Shown: positions 60,450 to 60,767 of the stretch, one piece after another
Layout: each line of letters begins with the position of its first letter
Numbering within the stretch: the stretch's first letter is position 1
Source of the DNA: Chloroflexota bacterium
GTDB taxonomy: Bacteria; Chloroflexota; Anaerolineae; Anaerolineales; UBA11858
Direction: 5' to 3'
Length of the DNA: 60,767 nt
Assembly (NCBI GenBank): GCA_018648225.1
Contig: JABGRQ010000061.1
Span: 1-60,767, forward strand
The notes under the pieces: model-generated
What the model saw: only the letters and a program-made list of their open reading frames with translations
Databases searched by the model: none
Told to the model about the DNA's origin: nothing
Position numbers and translations under genes: made by a program

Positions 60450-60767
60450 TGGAACGCGGATACTCTAAAGGGCACACGCGGCGCGAATTGGGCAAATTTA
60501 TGTGGATCAAAAAAAGATTCCATTGCAAAGAATTCGCGAAAATTGGTCAAATTGTAGTGGTCAGAATGATATAGAACACTTGCTTTTGTCATTCTCCCGA
60601 AGGACATCGGGACGATGTGAGGAGCAAAGCGACGAAGAATCCCTGGCATAGTGTGTCATTTATGTCTGTGCAGGCTTATTGTTACTGATCTCTGCAGGGA
60701 TTCTTCGCTCCGCTCAGAATGACATCCTTGTTCGTTATCCTTTTGATTCGAACAAAAAATCGGTTAA
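60450..60767. other. Gene-free right end with repeats
   Basis: No gene is supported. An element with CTAAAGGGCAC (about 60463-60473) is shared with the repeat at 51438-51530. A larger imperfect inverted repeat runs from TGTCATTCTCCCGAAGG (60588) to CGCTCAGAATGACATCC (60727), with inner arms GACGAAGAATCCCTG and CAGGGATTCTTCG. Confidence 0.65.

Noticed and set aside
60428-60649. 73-residue minus-strand open frame at the right end
   Set aside because: It lies across an intergenic repeat and has no start signal or recognisable sequence.

Overview
This window looks like a chromosomal segment of an anaerobic Chloroflexota bacterium, most likely Anaerolineae-like. No rRNA or taxonomic marker is present, so this is inference. 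The clues are secreted lipoproteins with long Thr/Pro linkers, an FHA-TM-LysM surface protein family, a BTAD-AAA-TPR regulator, lipoboxes without outer-membrane machinery, and a bacterial Wood-Ljungdahl carbonyl branch with corrinoid proteins.

Layout. 1-8.8 kb (minus): an envelope cluster of four lipoproteins, a small protein and two paralogous FHA-TM-LysM proteins, one cut by the window edge. 9.0-15.0 kb (minus): a large BTAD/AAA/TPR regulator with a probable leaderless promoter, then an OmpR-type response regulator and a kinase with an acidic sensor. 15.1-17.9 kb (plus): a divergent operon of a PepSY-like protein with an Asp/His tail, a membrane-anchored protein, ApbE flavin transferase and a ferric-reductase-like membrane protein. 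18.0-22.7 kb: cupin, FAD oxidoreductase, a UGA-containing thioredoxin-like gene (minus), tRNA-Leu(CAA), glgC and adenosine deaminase. 22.7-30.2 kb (minus): OsmC, class III aminotransferase, thiolase, two CoA-transferase subunits, tungsten aldehyde:ferredoxin oxidoreductase and a MoaD-like carrier. 30.6-35.2 kb (minus): MarR and a heterodimeric ABC exporter. 35.4-40.0 kb (minus): OsmC, two TlpA-like thioredoxins, a NifX-like protein, a glutaredoxin, a UGA-containing protein disulfide oxidoreductase, then ECF sigma and anti-sigma factors. 40.7-55.3 kb (plus): the carbonyl branch of the Wood-Ljungdahl pathway. 55.6-60.4 kb: MsrA, ParA-like ATPase, thiamine-binding-like protein, exonuclease, cyclophilin, lipid kinase and acyltransferase.

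How the genes work together. The 40.7-55.3 kb cluster holds CO dehydrogenase, an acetyl-CoA synthase fused to the small corrinoid-protein subunit, the large corrinoid subunit, its reductive activator, the methyltransferase AcsE, a formate/nitrite-family channel and two CooC nickel-insertion ATPases. This is enough to join a methyl group, CO and CoA, but the methyl-branch enzymes are not in the window. The AOR/CoA-transferase/thiolase set supplies or consumes reduced ferredoxin and acyl-CoA.

The strongest unusual signals are two genes in which an in-frame TGA replaces exactly the first Cys of a thioredoxin-fold CxxC motif (UFAC at 19839, UPHC at 38423). Each is followed by a hairpin fitting the bacterial SECIS model, so both are probably selenoproteins split by ordinary gene callers. 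Others are the AcsB-AcsD fusion, a series of different palindromes filling most gaps of two metabolic clusters, and 11-bp-phased repeats between the two-component system and its divergent operon.
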